64,000 nt of DNA from Chloroflexota bacterium. GTDB taxonomy: Bacteria > Chloroflexota > Dehalococcoidia > JABGRK01. The position numbers and the translations under genes are program-made. The DNA lies in NCBI GenBank assembly GCA_018648325.1, contig JABGRK010000017.1:124001-188000 (forward strand), written 5' to 3'. Every line of letters begins with the position of its first letter. Within the stretch, counting starts at the first letter, position 1. Under the pieces are notes generated by a model. That model worked only from the letters and a program-made list of their open reading frames with translations, was not told the DNA's origin and did not search any database. This document shows, one piece after another, positions 18,849-28,741 of this stretch.

Positions 18849-20834
18849 ATGAGCTTTTTTGATAACAACAACAAAGTGAGAAATATTTTCGATTTTGTTC
18901 AAGATTTATTCGCAGCACTATTGATAGTGCTACTTCTATTACTTTTGATAGAGACGTTTTTTAGTGGAAGCGTTACATCCAACTTCAACTTCAATAATTT
19001 ACTTATTGCTGTTATGGCGTTGGGAGTTTTGGCTATCATTAGCGGGCCAAAATCACATGGCGTTGAGGCAAGGAGGCCTATAGGTATAGGAACTGCTATA
19101 TTTATAGGTTGTGTTGTGCTTTGTAGTGTGTTGTTTATTTGGCACACTACCAGAGGAATAGGCTGGATATCTTATGCTGTTTCTGGCTTGGGTGGGTTAC
19201 TTGTGAGCCTGATGCTAGTATTGGTGCCTTATTTTGAGTTAAGACTGAAGGATAAGAGTACATTTGTAAAGATAGCAAGGATTGTTACAACGAGCTATTT
19301 TCAACTTAGTCTTTTGTTTACGGTTTTGGTTTTGTTAAAGGTTAATAATATCGATATTGTATTTATCAATTATCGGATATTTGCATGTATCATTCCGCTT
19401 TTCGCTATCCCTGGTATTTTGAGTTTGGATCAAACTAACCGTAAAAGCTCTTCCAAGATATCCTTGCTGGTAATTGCCGGTTTCTTTTTTGTAATTCTGA
19501 TTAGATTGATTCCTTACACTGGTAATGATATTCCATTGGGTTATGACGCAGGTATATACAAATACGTAATGGAAAGGTATTCTGCTGTTCTTCCTGCATT
19601 TCCTGAAGCAGATCTGCCAGAGTGGATAAGAGGCTTGGTCCCTCAGGGCTTTCCGATTTTAACTGATACGTTTCACTTGATTCCAGGATTGAGTGCGATT
19701 CAACTTATGCAATGGTTTTTTATAGCCATGGGCGCTTTGTTAGTGTTTCCTATATTTGTTGTGACCAGGAAGTTGTTTGGGATAAAGGCAGGCATTATAG
19801 CGGTTATTTTATATGCTTTATCTTTTACTCAGTATTCAGCCTTTACATTTGCTTATTTTAAAAATGTATTGGGCTTGTATTTTTTCTTACTTGCCATATA
19901 TAGTTTGGAATCACGAAAATATGTCCTGATGGCTTTGATGTATGTCGGATTAGGTATGTTTCATCGTCCCGAGTTTTTACTATTTTCTCTTATACTGGTA
20001 CCGTATTTTTTCAGAAGCAGGGAAGTGAAACTCCTTTATACTGCGGTGCTGGTTGTTATCCTGTTAGTTCCCATGTGGTTGCCAAGAATTGATTTATACG
20101 TTGTCGCTGTTGGTGGAGCTGTTGGTGAGGCTGGAGTGTTTTTTAGTTTTACGAAATACCAGCAGGTTGCTTTGGCGTATTTACCATTTTCACTTATTGG
20201 ATTTATTTATATGCTTGTTAAAAAGAAGTGGAATAGTATTTTCTTTGCTTTTGTAATAATTGCTGTCATTATAGTTGGTCGAATATTATTCTACGATAGA
20301 TATATTATTCCGTTCGATATAATTATGATAATATTGGCAGCTGTTGGAATTAGCTATACTTTATTGAATCTAAAGGGGGCTTTTAGAGTCGTAGGTATGG
20401 TCGTTTTACTTCTGGTTTTAGCCTCCAGCGGCATCATCACTATTAGAGATGCGACTCAGCTAGAGCCATTAATAAATACGGACCAACTCGCGGCTATTGA
20501 ATGGATAGAGGATAACACGGAGGAGGATGCTTTTATTATCGCATCCAGTTATGATGCACCCTGGGTGTTGGGTTGGAGCGGTAGAAAAGTAATAGCTCCA
20601 GGCATGTTTGAGTGGAATGAGCATAATCAACAAGAGTGGATTACTTTTTTCAAGACTAACGATATTGATGGAGCAACGCAGTTTTTGGATGAGTACGAAC
20701 AACCTTTATATATTTACTCATCAAATAATTCTGAAAGTTATATAGGGATTGAGAAATTCAATAATCAGTATTTTGCACCTGTTTACAATGATGTTGCTAT
20801 AGTTTATCGTTATTATCCTGGCGGTATGCCATAA
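18849..20834 (+). CDS. Multi-spanning membrane protein, GT-C/PMT-like
   Basis: This 661-residue protein has about 14-16 predicted membrane helices and a C-terminal extracytoplasmic domain (about 540-661). The segment PLGYDAGIYKYVMERYS near residue 235 resembles the catalytic Asp loop of GT39/GT83-type transferases, and FHRPEF is another polar loop between helices. A single family cannot be named with confidence. With the GT-C-like gene at 14161 this gives the locus two candidate enzymes for sugar transfer on the outer face. Confidence 0.6.
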   Translation: MSFFDNNNKVRNIFDFVQDLFAALLIVLLLLLLIETFFSGSVTSNFNFNNLLIAVMALGVLAIISGPKSHGVEARRPIGIGTAIFIGCVVLCSVLFIWHTTRGIGWISYAVSGLGGLLVSLMLVLVPYFELRLKDKSTFVKIARIVTTSYFQLSLLFTVLVLLKVNNIDIVFINYRIFACIIPLFAIPGILSLDQTNRKSSSKISLLVIAGFFFVILIRLIPYTGNDIPLGYDAGIYKYVMERYSAVLPAFPEADLPEWIRGLVPQGFPILTDTFHLIPGLSAIQLMQWFFIAMGALLVFPIFVVTRKLFGIKAGIIAVILYALSFTQYSAFTFAYFKNVLGLYFFLLAIYSLESRKYVLMALMYVGLGMFHRPEFLLFSLILVPYFFRSREVKLLYTAVLVVILLVPMWLPRIDLYVVAVGGAVGEAGVFFSFTKYQQVALAYLPFSLIGFIYMLVKKKWNSIFFAFVIIAVIIVGRILFYDRYIIPFDIIMIILAAVGISYTLLNLKGAFRVVGMVVLLLVLASSGIITIRDATQLEPLINTDQLAAIEWIEDNTEEDAFIIASSYDAPWVLGWSGRKVIAPGMFEWNEHNQQEWITFFKTNDIDGATQFLDEYEQPLYIYSSNNSESYIGIEKFNNQYFAPVYNDVAIVYRYYPGGMP

Positions 20835-20854
20835 TCTAGAGCGGGAGAACCACA

Positions 20855-21214
20855 ATGGTGGTATTAGAGTGGCTTAGGTATATATTTGGCTCACTATTCA
20901 TCCTTTTTATTCCTGGATTTTCCTGGAGCTGGATATTCTTTAAAAAGGATAAGATAGATTGGATTGAAAGGATTGCTCTTTCTGTTGGGCTTTCTGTTGC
21001 CTTGGTGCCACTTACTATACTTTGGCTAAACTATGTTTTTGGCGTAAAAATTACACTTCTTAATACCATACTTGCCGTGTGCATTTTGTCTGCATTGCCA
21101 GTGGCATATATATATGGTGTACCTTATTATCGCAGGAGACGGGGGATTGATCCAAAGTCTGCCGATGAGGAAACTACATCTGAAGATTCGGATACTTTAG
21201 ATAATCAAGACTGA
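20855..21214 (+). CDS. Small DUF1616-like membrane protein
   Basis: This 119-residue protein has three hydrophobic helices (about 7-27, 40-60, 68-88) and an acidic tail (DEETTSEDSDTLDNQD). The pattern LRYIFGSLFILFIPGFSW...IERIALSVGLSVALVPL matches my memory of the N-terminal part of DUF1616 proteins, which are usually longer. It is therefore either a short member or only the first domain. A GCGGGAGAACC Shine-Dalgarno region precedes ATG 20855. It is the last gene of the glycan locus. Confidence 0.6.
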   Translation: MVVLEWLRYIFGSLFILFIPGFSWSWIFFKKDKIDWIERIALSVGLSVALVPLTILWLNYVFGVKITLLNTILAVCILSALPVAYIYGVPYYRRRRGIDPKSADEETTSEDSDTLDNQD

Positions 21215-21285
21215 GTTACATTGACAGCAGGTACGCCATAAATTAAAATAATACAGGCGACACAAGTCCACCAAGGTTGAAATAT

Positions 21286-21360
21286 TCCGGCGTAGCTCAA
21301 TGGTAGAGCGGGCGGCTGTTAACCGCTAGGTCGTAGGTTCGAGTCCTACCGCCGGAGCCA
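21286..21360 (+). tRNA. tRNA-Asn (anticodon GTT), CCA encoded
   Basis: The acceptor stem TCCGGCG (21286-21292) pairs with CGCCGGA (21350-21356), followed by G and an encoded CCA. The D-arm (AGCTCAATGGTAGAGC), an anticodon loop CTGTTAA giving GTT, and a T-arm GTAGG-TTCGAGT-CCTAC are all present. Length is 75 nt. Confidence 0.95.
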
Positions 21361-21375
21361 ATTTACTATCTATAA

Positions 21376-21400
21376 AACCTCCGTTAGCGGAGGTTTTTTG
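21376..21400 (+). terminator. Strong terminator after tRNA-Asn
   Basis: AACCTCCG-TTAG-CGGAGGTT is an 8-bp stem with a 4-nt loop, followed directly by a run of T (positions 21394-21399). Confidence 0.9.
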
Positions 21401-21477
21401 CTTGCTACTTACACTCTCATATGCTATGCTATCGCAGCGGTAAATCATAATTGCAATATGGCAGATGTATTGATCAT

Positions 21478-22929
21478 ATGTCACTTTTAAATGAACTAAC
21501 CGATAATGCCTCTTTCGATCGTTTGGTGATCGTCTCCAACCGTTTGCCTATCACTGTGAGCAAGGAAAAGAAAACCGGCCATTGGCAGTACAATCAAAGT
21601 GTAGGTGGACTGGTTACCGCACTTACCTCGGTTCTTGAAAACAAAAAAGGAATGTGGATTGGTTGGCCTGGCATAACCGAGGAAGCCGATTTGAGCGGCT
21701 TGCTTGATCAGGCCAGTGATGAGTTGGGGTATCTGCTCAAGTCAATAACACTCAATAAAGAAGAAGTTGATCTTTACTATCATGGATTCTCCAATGAGGT
21801 AATGTGGCCACTGTTCCATGACATCCAATCAAACTGCAACTTCGACCCGGCATACTGGTACGAGTATCAGGTAGCCAATGAGAGATTTGCCAGGACGATA
21901 GCTGAAAACATTACAGAAAACGATTATATCTGGGTGCAGGATTATCACCTGGTGCTGGTGGCCAAAGAGTTGCGTCGGTTGGGTGTGACAAACAAGATAG
22001 GTTTCTTTTTACACATCCCATTCGCTTCACCTGATGCTTTTGTGAGAATGCCCTGGCGTGTGCAGATTCTGGAGGCATTGCTGCAATATGACTTATTGGG
22101 CTTTCAGACCCCCCGTGACAGGAACAACTTTGTATATTGCACAGAAGCCGTGCTCAAAGGGCTGAAAGTAGATACCAGAAGACAGGTTGCTACCATAAAA
22201 ACGGATGACAGACAAATTCAGGTGGGGAGCTTCCCCATAAGCATAGATTTTAAGGATTTTGCCGGAGTTTCGGCCTCACCGGAGGTTACAGGGCTGGCTA
22301 GTCAGCTAACTAGGGCCATGCATAACAGGTGCATTCTTTTGGGCGTTGATCGTCTTGATTACTCCAAGGGCATTCCAGAAAAACTGCGGGCTTTTAGAAA
22401 TGCACTGGAGCGCTATGATGATTTGCATAACAAAGTAGCTTTAGTACAAATAGTTGTTCCATCACGCGAGGATATACCCGGCTACAGGTCATTGCTTACC
22501 GAGATTGAAGGGTTGGTGGGAGAGATAAACGGAGAGTTTTCTCAACCGGGCTGGGTTCCTGTGCAGTATATGTTTCGTAATTTTGAGCGCTCTGAGATAT
22601 TGGCTTATTATCGTACGGCAAGCGTTGCCTTAGTTACGCCTCTCAAGGATGGCATGAATCTGGTGGCCAAAGAATACTGTGCGGCGCATGTTGATAACAA
22701 GGGGATACTTATTTTAAGCGAGTTTGCCGGTGCCGCTATTCAGTTGTGGAAAAATGCTTTGTTGGTCAATCCATATGATATTGAGGGAATAGCCGATGCC
22801 ATATACAGGGCCTACAATATGGATGCGGATGAGCAAACGTGGCGAATGCGCAAGATGCGAAGATCTATTGCGCGTCGTGATGTGTATTGGTGGGTGGATT
22901 CCTTTTTACAGACGGCGATATCGGGATAA
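21478..22929 (+). CDS. otsA: Trehalose-6-phosphate synthase (GT20)
   Basis: The enzyme joins UDP-glucose and glucose-6-phosphate to form trehalose-6-phosphate in the cytoplasm. It carries [48 protein letters not shown] (the Arg-Lys phosphate contacts) and [12 protein letters not shown], all OtsA hallmarks. I chose ATG 21478 (483 residues, normal length). A TTG at 21451 in the same frame gives nine more residues that do not look like the family start. No OtsB phosphatase domain is fused and no otsB is in the window. Some family members make glucosylglycerol-phosphate or use other donors, so the exact product is inferred. Confidence 0.92.
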   Translation: MSLLNELTDNASFDRLVIVSNRLPITVSKEKKTGHWQYNQSVGGLVTALTSVLENKKGMWIGWPGITEEADLSGLLDQASDELGYLLKSITLNKEEVDLYYHGFSNEVMWPLFHDIQSNCNFDPAYWYEYQVANERFARTIAENITENDYIWVQDYHLVLVAKELRRLGVTNKIGFFLHIPFASPDAFVRMPWRVQILEALLQYDLLGFQTPRDRNNFVYCTEAVLKGLKVDTRRQVATIKTDDRQIQVGSFPISIDFKDFAGVSASPEVTGLASQLTRAMHNRCILLGVDRLDYSKGIPEKLRAFRNALERYDDLHNKVALVQIVVPSREDIPGYRSLLTEIEGLVGEINGEFSQPGWVPVQYMFRNFERSEILAYYRTASVALVTPLKDGMNLVAKEYCAAHVDNKGILILSEFAGAAIQLWKNALLVNPYDIEGIADAIYRAYNMDADEQTWRMRKMRRSIARRDVYWWVDSFLQTAISG

Positions 22930-22977
22930 CCACAATTGCTAAAAAAGTGTCCGAATTTGCCATATACAAAAAAGGGG

Positions 22978-23613
22978 ATGGTGGTTGTGCGGCGTGCCGG
23001 ATTCAAAGATAAATACCATGATTTGTGGCTCAGGCTGAAGAAATACTTTAGTGGCCAAATATTTGTAATTCAGCTTTGCGCTGCTGTTGGTGCCTTTGTA
23101 TTAAGAACTATTCCAGCTTTTGTTTTCCGCGATAGCATTCTATGGAGTGTAGTATTTGGTCAGATTGGAAGCTATGTTGGATATATTGGCGTATATACTA
23201 TTGGCTACTGGGTTACATTCAGGAAAGACTACCGGACATCCGGCAGGTCCATGAGAAAAGATATTGTGGGGCTGCAACTGGCGGAGCAGGTTCCAAACAT
23301 AAGTGTGGCTGCAATTTCTGGATTGTGGCAGGCCATGTTGATAAACAGCACCGGAATGCCAACTTGGGTTGGTGTCAATGTTGGTAGCTGGTTTGGGCCG
23401 CATAAAATCGTTGGTCTTTTGGCATCGCTTTTTGGTAGTTCCCTCAAGAGGGGTTGTGTGGATCATGCATGGGAACCGCCGTCACGCATGCGCAAATTTT
23501 TACAACGATTGAGATATTTGGGTAGGGTGTCGCCTGCTATCGATTGCGATCCTGATACTGTTGAAGAGCCATCTACAGAAGGGGAGATAGTTGATCGAGA
23601 GTCAGTGGCTTAA
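22978..23613 (+). CDS. Unrecognised small membrane protein
   Basis: About 211 residues with at least two clear membrane helices (FVIQLCAAVGAFVLRTIPAFVF and, after a short gap, the GQIGSYVGYIGVYTIGYWVTF region) plus weaker ones. A cationic loop and an acidic C-terminal tail follow. Start choice is uncertain: AAAAGGGG touches ATG 22978 and would better serve GTG 22987. The frame is open back to 22936. It lies between otsA and an alpha/beta hydrolase, and its last 23 bp overlap the hydrolase. I do not recognise the family. Confidence 0.55.
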   Translation: MVVVRRAGFKDKYHDLWLRLKKYFSGQIFVIQLCAAVGAFVLRTIPAFVFRDSILWSVVFGQIGSYVGYIGVYTIGYWVTFRKDYRTSGRSMRKDIVGLQLAEQVPNISVAAISGLWQAMLINSTGMPTWVGVNVGSWFGPHKIVGLLASLFGSSLKRGCVDHAWEPPSRMRKFLQRLRYLGRVSPAIDCDPDTVEEPSTEGEIVDRESVA

Positions 23614-24304
23614 AATCAATGACAAAAGTATTCATTACGTCACCGCCGGTAGCGGGTTTCCGTTAATCCTTCTGCATGGTGGTGCCAACGATTGGCGCGA
23701 GTGGGATAAGAACATCGATATTCTATCCCGTCACTACCACGTGATTGCTCCGGATATTATTGGCTTTGGCAAAAGCGACAGGTTAAACGGTGTTTATAGG
23801 GTTAAGGACTTTGTCGATTTTATGGCTGGTATGGCATCGGAGCTTAGCATTGAAAAGATGCATCTGGCCGGTCACTCGCTGGGTGGGATGATAGGCCTTG
23901 AATATGCCTGCCGCTATCCCCAGAAGGTTGTAAAACTGATTCCTGTGGCCCCTTACGGACTGGGCAAGTTATCTCCACGGGGGCTAATGATAGGTGCTGC
24001 GTTTTACTGGGCACGCAGGCTGCTTATGAGGAGAAACCCTTATCCCTCGCTGGACCTTGATTATTCTAAAGCCGGGTTTGAAAGATTTCTGGAAAACCTT
24101 AAGGGCCTAGATGTTCCTGCCATGGTGGTTTGGGGGCAAAAAGACCCGTATCTTCCCGTACATCAGGCGTATCTTGCCCACAGCGTTTTGCCCAATTCTA
24201 AGTTTGAGGTTATGCTGGGTTGCGGGCACGCTCCCCAGAAGAGTGACAGCGACAGATTTAATCAGCTGGTAATTGATTTTCTTGGTGATGGCAAGGTCGA
24301 TTAA
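23591..24304 (+). CDS. Alpha/beta hydrolase
   Basis: This 237-residue cytoplasmic hydrolase starts at TTG 23591 behind AAGGGGAGATAG. The oxyanion segment LLHGGAND, nucleophile GHSLGG, acid in WGQKDPYLPV and His in GCGHAPQ give a complete Ser-Asp-His triad. The lid is short. The sequence style is like the meta-cleavage-product hydrolase / lipase superfamily, but the substrate cannot be inferred. It ends on TTAA, which also supplies the stop codon of the convergent mutM gene. Confidence 0.85.
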   Translation: MIESQWLKINDKSIHYVTAGSGFPLILLHGGANDWREWDKNIDILSRHYHVIAPDIIGFGKSDRLNGVYRVKDFVDFMAGMASELSIEKMHLAGHSLGGMIGLEYACRYPQKVVKLIPVAPYGLGKLSPRGLMIGAAFYWARRLLMRRNPYPSLDLDYSKAGFERFLENLKGLDVPAMVVWGQKDPYLPVHQAYLAHSVLPNSKFEVMLGCGHAPQKSDSDRFNQLVIDFLGDGKVD

Positions 24305-25119
24305 TCTGCCGGCTGGCAGGTGGGGCAAAAGTAGGTGCCTCTTCCCCCGACTCTTATTCGCGCGATCTCGGTTCCACATGTGGGGCATGGTTTTTTGAAA
24401 CGATGCGCTACTTTAAAGTTGTCCTGTGCCGTTCCTGCCTGACCTGATGGGGTGGCGTAATTACTGACGGTGGCCCCTTGATTTCGGATCGCCTCAGCCA
24501 GTACTGATTGTATGGCTTTATATATCTGCTTGATCTGCAGGTTGTTTAGCTCGCAAGTTTTCTTTAGAGGATGTATTTTTGTAAGGTGCAGTATTTCATC
24601 GGCGTACATGTTGCCTATGCCGGCAATTGCCTTTTGGTCGCACAGGACCGCCTTTATGGGAGCGGTGCGTTTTATGATTTGCCGCTTTAGTATTTGCGGG
24701 GAAAACTCCGGTTCCATTGGTTCGGGGCCCATATCATGTATTATGGATGTTTCATCTTCAACCAGATAGATTGTGCCCAGCTTGCGTACATCACAAAACC
24801 TAAGCTGGTTGCCATCATCAAGATAGAATATGACTCTGGCATATTTGTCGGGTTCTGCGTCCGGTTTACGCAGCAGCAGCGTGCCGGTCATGCGCAGGTG
24901 GATTATTAGCTTTAGGCCGTTTGATAGTCGGAAGATTAGGTATTTGCCACGGCGGTCGATTGCCTTAACACTAGACCCTATGATAAGCCTGCAAAATTCT
25001 TCCTCAGACGGCTTTTTAACTGATTTGGCCCATAGCAGGCCTACTTCTGTAAAAGAGTGCTCTAATAAGTCGGGCTCAAGAGCGCGTTTTATGGTCTCTA
25101 CTTCCGGCAGTTCCGGCAT
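24301..25119 (-). CDS. mutM: Formamidopyrimidine-DNA glycosylase
   Basis: A bifunctional glycosylase/AP lyase that removes 8-oxoguanine and formamidopyrimidines. The start at 25119 gives MPELPEVET, leaving Pro2 as the catalytic N-terminus and Glu3 as the second catalytic residue. A longer frame to 25146 would destroy this. The H2TH region (ADEILHLTKIHPLKKTCELN) with the preceding GIGNMYA, and the C-terminal zinc finger (CPTCGTEI...GTYFCPTCQ), are intact. At 272 residues the length is normal. It sits 2 bp after the polA stop, so the two repair genes are probably co-transcribed. Confidence 0.95.
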   Translation of the reverse strand: MPELPEVETIKRALEPDLLEHSFTEVGLLWAKSVKKPSEEEFCRLIIGSSVKAIDRRGKYLIFRLSNGLKLIIHLRMTGTLLLRKPDAEPDKYARVIFYLDDGNQLRFCDVRKLGTIYLVEDETSIIHDMGPEPMEPEFSPQILKRQIIKRTAPIKAVLCDQKAIAGIGNMYADEILHLTKIHPLKKTCELNNLQIKQIYKAIQSVLAEAIRNQGATVSNYATPSGQAGTAQDNFKVAHRFKKPCPTCGTEIARIRVGGRGTYFCPTCQPAD

Positions 25120-25121
25120 TA

Positions 25122-27812
25122 TTAACTGCGCTCCATTTCTCCCCAATTATTGCCGATTTTGATGTCTACCTTTACCGGCACTGAAAGTTTGATGGCACTT
25201 GGCATCAATTCCTGTATAATGCCACGTATTTCCATGAGCTCACTATGAGGAACTTCAAATACAAGTTCATCGTGAACCTGCAATAGCATCTTTGTTTTTA
25301 GTTCAAGTTCGTTTATCCTGTTCTGGATCGTGATCATGGCAATTTTCACGATGTCGGCGGCGGTGCCCTGCACGGGCATATTGGTGGCCATGCGCTGGGC
25401 CTCGGTTCTGATCTGGTGGTTGGAGTGAGTGATTTCAGGTATATAGCGTCTTCGTCCTAAAATCGTTTGAACGTATCCCTTGTCCTCGGCTTCTGTGATC
25501 GTTGCTTGTGTGTAGTTTTTGACACCGGGATATTTTTCAAAATAGGCGTTAATGAATTTATTTGCGTCCTCTCGTGAAAGATCTGTGGCCTGTTGAAGGC
25601 CATAAGCGCTCATACCGTACAGCACCCCGAAGTTTATGACCTTGGCCACTCTTCTCATGTCAGGGTTCACGCACTCTTTAGCTACACCGAATATCTCGGC
25701 AGCCGTTTGTGTGTGAATGTCTTCGTTGTTGGCAAAGGCAGTCATCAGACTTGTGTCTTGGGACAGATGCGCCATGACGCGCAGTTCTATTTGCGAGTAG
25801 TCTGCTGACAGGAACAGGCAGCCCTCCCGAGGTGCGAATGCCTGTCTTATCTGCCTTCCCACAGGAATATTTTGTAAATTGGGATTGTTTGATGATAGTC
25901 TGCCTGTGGCCGCTAGTGTTTGGTTGAAGTTGGTGTGAATCCTGCCAGTTTTGGGATTAACCAGCGCAGGCAGGGCATCGGCATAGGTCGATTTGAGCTT
26001 CGCAAAATGGCGGTACTGCAGCATCAGATTTACTATGGGATGAAGATCTTTTAGCTCCTCAAGCACCTTGGCGTCGGTGGAGCGTTTTTTGGGGTTGGGC
26101 AGGCCCAATTCATCGAACAATACGACTGCCAGTTGGGCAGGAGAATTCACGTTGAAATCATTATTTGATAACTCATGTATTTGGGCTTCCAGATCAAGCA
26201 ATTGTTTTTGCAGTTCGCTGGAAAGGTCAATAAGGTAATCGGCGTTGAGCGCAACACCGTATCTCTCCATACTCATCAGCACGGAAACAAGCGGCATTTC
26301 TACTTCTTCAAACAGTTTGACTAGCTCATGTTTTTTGAGTTCGTCCTTGAATATCTGATACAGCCTGAATGTTATATCGGCATCGGCGCAGGCGTAGGCA
26401 AAAGAGTCGTTGATATCTACCTGGTCCATTGATATCTGTTTGGCACCTGTACCGATAAGCTGGGTAATGGGAGTCATTTCAATATTTAGTTTGCTAAAAG
26501 CCAGGCTTTTTAGGCCAATGGGCTTATCTCCCAGCAGATATGCAGCGATCATGGTATCGAACGACAGGTTTTTCACTTCGATTCCGTAATTGGCAAGCAT
26601 TGCCATATCGTATTTGGCGTTATGAGCTATCTTGACTGTGTTTGTATTATCAAACAGCGGTTTGACAGTGTTAATTACCAGATTTATATCCAGTTGCTCA
26701 CCTGTTTGGTGGCCAACAGGTATGTAATATGCCACGCCCTCTTTAGCAGACAGCGACAGGCCCACAAGCGCAGCCTGCATTGTATCCAGACCGGTTGTTT
26801 CTGTGTCGAAGGCGAATATTTTGGCCTCACGCATTTCTATAATAAGCGCACTTAAGGCTTCTTTGGTATTGATAATCCGGTAGTCATTAGTGCTGACTTC
26901 TTCGGTTTGCGCTGGTGGTTTCTCATCAGGAGTGGTGGACAATGGTAGCTTACTCACAAGGCTGTTGAATTCCAGCTTGCGAAACAGTTGCACCACGTTT
27001 TCGCGATCATAGGAATGCAGATGACATGCATCAAGATCCAACTCAACAGGTGCGTCGGTGATTATTGTTGTCAGTTTTTTGCTAAGAAGTGCCTCATCTT
27101 TATTGTCTATAAGCTTCTGTTTTATTCTTAGAGGCTCGACTTCTTCTATTTTCTCGTATATACCATCAACACTGCCGAACTGTTGCAGCAGTTTTGTAGC
27201 TGTTTTGTCGCCAACGCCGGGCACACCCTTTATGTTGTCGGACGGATCGCCCTTGAGCCCCTTTAAGTCTGCTATTTGCGATGCACTCAGGCTGTAGCGT
27301 TCTTCAACTCCAGCTTCGTCATAAACAATGGTATCGTTAAAAGATCTGCGCGGTTTGGGCATCATGACACGCACGTGCTCTGAGACCAATTGCAGCATAT
27401 CGGTATCGCCGGTAACAATTATGGTATCGATATCCTTATCACTGGCTTGACGGCCCAGAGTGCCCAGCAGGTCGTCAGCCTCGTATCCGGTAAGAGCAAA
27501 AGCGGGAATATTGAATGCCTCAACCAGCTCTCTTACCGTTGCAAACTGGCTGGTCAGTTCTTCGGGCGTTTTGGGGCGATGAGCCTTGTATTCCTTATAC
27601 TGCTCATGTCTGAATGTAGGGCCGGGGCTGTCGAAGGCAACGGCCACATGCGTTGGTTTAAGGTTATTTAGAGTCTTGAGTAGCATACCGGCAAATCCGA
27701 AAACGGCGTTTGTGTGTTGACCGTTTTTGAGTATCAGCGGCGGTATGGCGTGAAACGCTCTGTGAATGAGCGCATGAGCATCGAAAAGTACTAAGAGTGG
27801 TTTTTGGGTCAT
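25122..27812 (-). CDS. polA: DNA polymerase I
   Basis: This 896-residue protein has three domains: an N-terminal 5'-3' exonuclease (FDAHALIHRAFHA, YEADDLLGTL, GDTDMLQLV), a 3'-5' exonuclease with intact DxE (FDTETTGLD), HNAKYD and YACADAD motifs, and a family A polymerase (DYSQIELRVMAHL motif A, RRVAKVINFGVLYG motif B, QVHDELVFEVP motif C). Proofreading therefore looks active, unlike Taq-type enzymes. It is followed by mutM. Confidence 0.97.
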   Translation of the reverse strand: MTQKPLLVLFDAHALIHRAFHAIPPLILKNGQHTNAVFGFAGMLLKTLNNLKPTHVAVAFDSPGPTFRHEQYKEYKAHRPKTPEELTSQFATVRELVEAFNIPAFALTGYEADDLLGTLGRQASDKDIDTIIVTGDTDMLQLVSEHVRVMMPKPRRSFNDTIVYDEAGVEERYSLSASQIADLKGLKGDPSDNIKGVPGVGDKTATKLLQQFGSVDGIYEKIEEVEPLRIKQKLIDNKDEALLSKKLTTIITDAPVELDLDACHLHSYDRENVVQLFRKLEFNSLVSKLPLSTTPDEKPPAQTEEVSTNDYRIINTKEALSALIIEMREAKIFAFDTETTGLDTMQAALVGLSLSAKEGVAYYIPVGHQTGEQLDINLVINTVKPLFDNTNTVKIAHNAKYDMAMLANYGIEVKNLSFDTMIAAYLLGDKPIGLKSLAFSKLNIEMTPITQLIGTGAKQISMDQVDINDSFAYACADADITFRLYQIFKDELKKHELVKLFEEVEMPLVSVLMSMERYGVALNADYLIDLSSELQKQLLDLEAQIHELSNNDFNVNSPAQLAVVLFDELGLPNPKKRSTDAKVLEELKDLHPIVNLMLQYRHFAKLKSTYADALPALVNPKTGRIHTNFNQTLAATGRLSSNNPNLQNIPVGRQIRQAFAPREGCLFLSADYSQIELRVMAHLSQDTSLMTAFANNEDIHTQTAAEIFGVAKECVNPDMRRVAKVINFGVLYGMSAYGLQQATDLSREDANKFINAYFEKYPGVKNYTQATITEAEDKGYVQTILGRRRYIPEITHSNHQIRTEAQRMATNMPVQGTAADIVKIAMITIQNRINELELKTKMLLQVHDELVFEVPHSELMEIRGIIQELMPSAIKLSVPVKVDIKIGNNWGEMERS

Positions 27813-27946
27813 ACGTTTTTACTTCCATTCCAGTATATGTGAGATAGTGGCTTATTATAGCAGAAAGGCGAGGTTAATCGAAGCCCGCCAAAACGTACGA
27901 ATTATTACGGGTTTGGTGCGGATAAATGATATAACAATATATATGA

Positions 27947-27995
27947 CGAGAGCAGCTAAACTCATCACTTGTAATGACGAAATCAGCTGCTCTCG
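27947..27995 (-). terminator. Long hairpin downstream of the ferredoxin genes
   Basis: CGAGAGCAGCT (27947-27957) pairs perfectly with AGCTGCTCTCG (27985-27995), giving 11 bp with a 27-nt loop. It lies 23 bp beyond the stop of the minus-strand ferredoxin. There is no good T run on the minus strand, so it could be a processing or stabilising structure rather than an intrinsic terminator. Confidence 0.5.
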
Positions 27996-28017
27996 ATTTA
28001 TTTAAAAGCTATTTGAT

Positions 28018-28278
28018 TTACTTAGGGGTTTCGCCCGGATGTAGTTTCTTCCATCTCTCGAGCAGCACTTCATTGCTTTCCTTGGGATCATTCACAATAG
28101 TGTCGTCGATGGGGCAAACTTCTGTGCATTTAGCTGAGTCGTAATTGCCCACGCACTCGGTGCACTTGCTGGCGTCTATTACGTAGGTTGTATCACCTTC
28201 GCTAATAGCGTTGTTAACATCACACTCTGCTTCGCAAGCACCACAACTTATGCAATCATCGGTTATTTTGTATGCCAT
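28018..28278 (-). CDS. 2[4Fe-4S] ferredoxin
   Basis: This 86-residue electron carrier binds two clusters. Cluster 1 is [11 protein letters not shown] (Cys 9, 12, 15, 19). Cluster 2 has an 8-residue insertion between its second and third Cys (Cys 39, 42, 51, 55), as in Alvin-type/YfhL-like ferredoxins, which usually have low and split potentials. AGGAGG precedes the ATG. The second ferredoxin gene lies 94 bp upstream. It could supply reductant to the AOR-type and POR-type enzymes of the window. This is inferred, not shown. Confidence 0.9.
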   Translation of the reverse strand: MAYKITDDCISCGACEAECDVNNAISEGDTTYVIDASKCTECVGNYDSAKCTEVCPIDDTIVNDPKESNEVLLERWKKLHPGETPK

Positions 28279-28372
28279 GTTTTGTTTCCTCCTGTTTTTT
28301 TAAAAGATGTTTTTTTGATTTACTTATAATCAGCTATAGTAAATTAATTATACTACATTTCGATTTCATTTT

Positions 28373-28702
28373 TCACTTTTTAGTAAGTTTAGTTCGTTTT
28401 TCAAGCAATTGCTCACGTGTTTCTTTGAAATAGGGATCGGGCTCTATGCAGTCGTTTACCGGACATGAGGCTATACATTTGGGTGCGTCTGAATCTTCAA
28501 TGCATTCTGTGCACCGGTAGGAATCGATAACGTAGGTTTTTTCACCTTCGGCAAAGAAATCACAATTCATGCCTATGCAAACATCGCAGTGTTCACATTC
28601 TTCAGGGTCCGGTATTCTGCTTTCATATATAGCATTATATGAGCACACACTCTGACATTTACCACAGGCGGTGCATTTCTCGATATTAATTCTTAGGGCC
28701 AT
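28373..28702 (-). CDS. Ferredoxin with an extra four-Cys insertion
   Basis: 109 residues. Cluster 1 uses Cys 10, 13, 16, 20. Cluster 2 uses Cys 64, 67, 76, 80 with the same Alvin-type insertion as the neighbouring ferredoxin. Between them lies ECEHCDVCIGMNC (Cys 36, 39, 42, 47), which could bind a third cluster or a metal. It sits just after coaD on the same strand. Redox partner unknown. Confidence 0.85.
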   Translation of the reverse strand: MALRINIEKCTACGKCQSVCSYNAIYESRIPDPEECEHCDVCIGMNCDFFAEGEKTYVIDSYRCTECIEDSDAPKCIASCPVNDCIEPDPYFKETREQLLEKRTKLTKK

Positions 28703-28741
28703 GTTATCCTTATCAGTTATTTATTATAAACACGGATTTGC

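Noticed and set aside
28341-28358. Promoter for the minus-strand ferredoxin at 28018
   Set aside because: TATAAT is present on the minus strand at 28352-28347, but no acceptable -35 was found at 16-18 bp in this AT-rich stretch.
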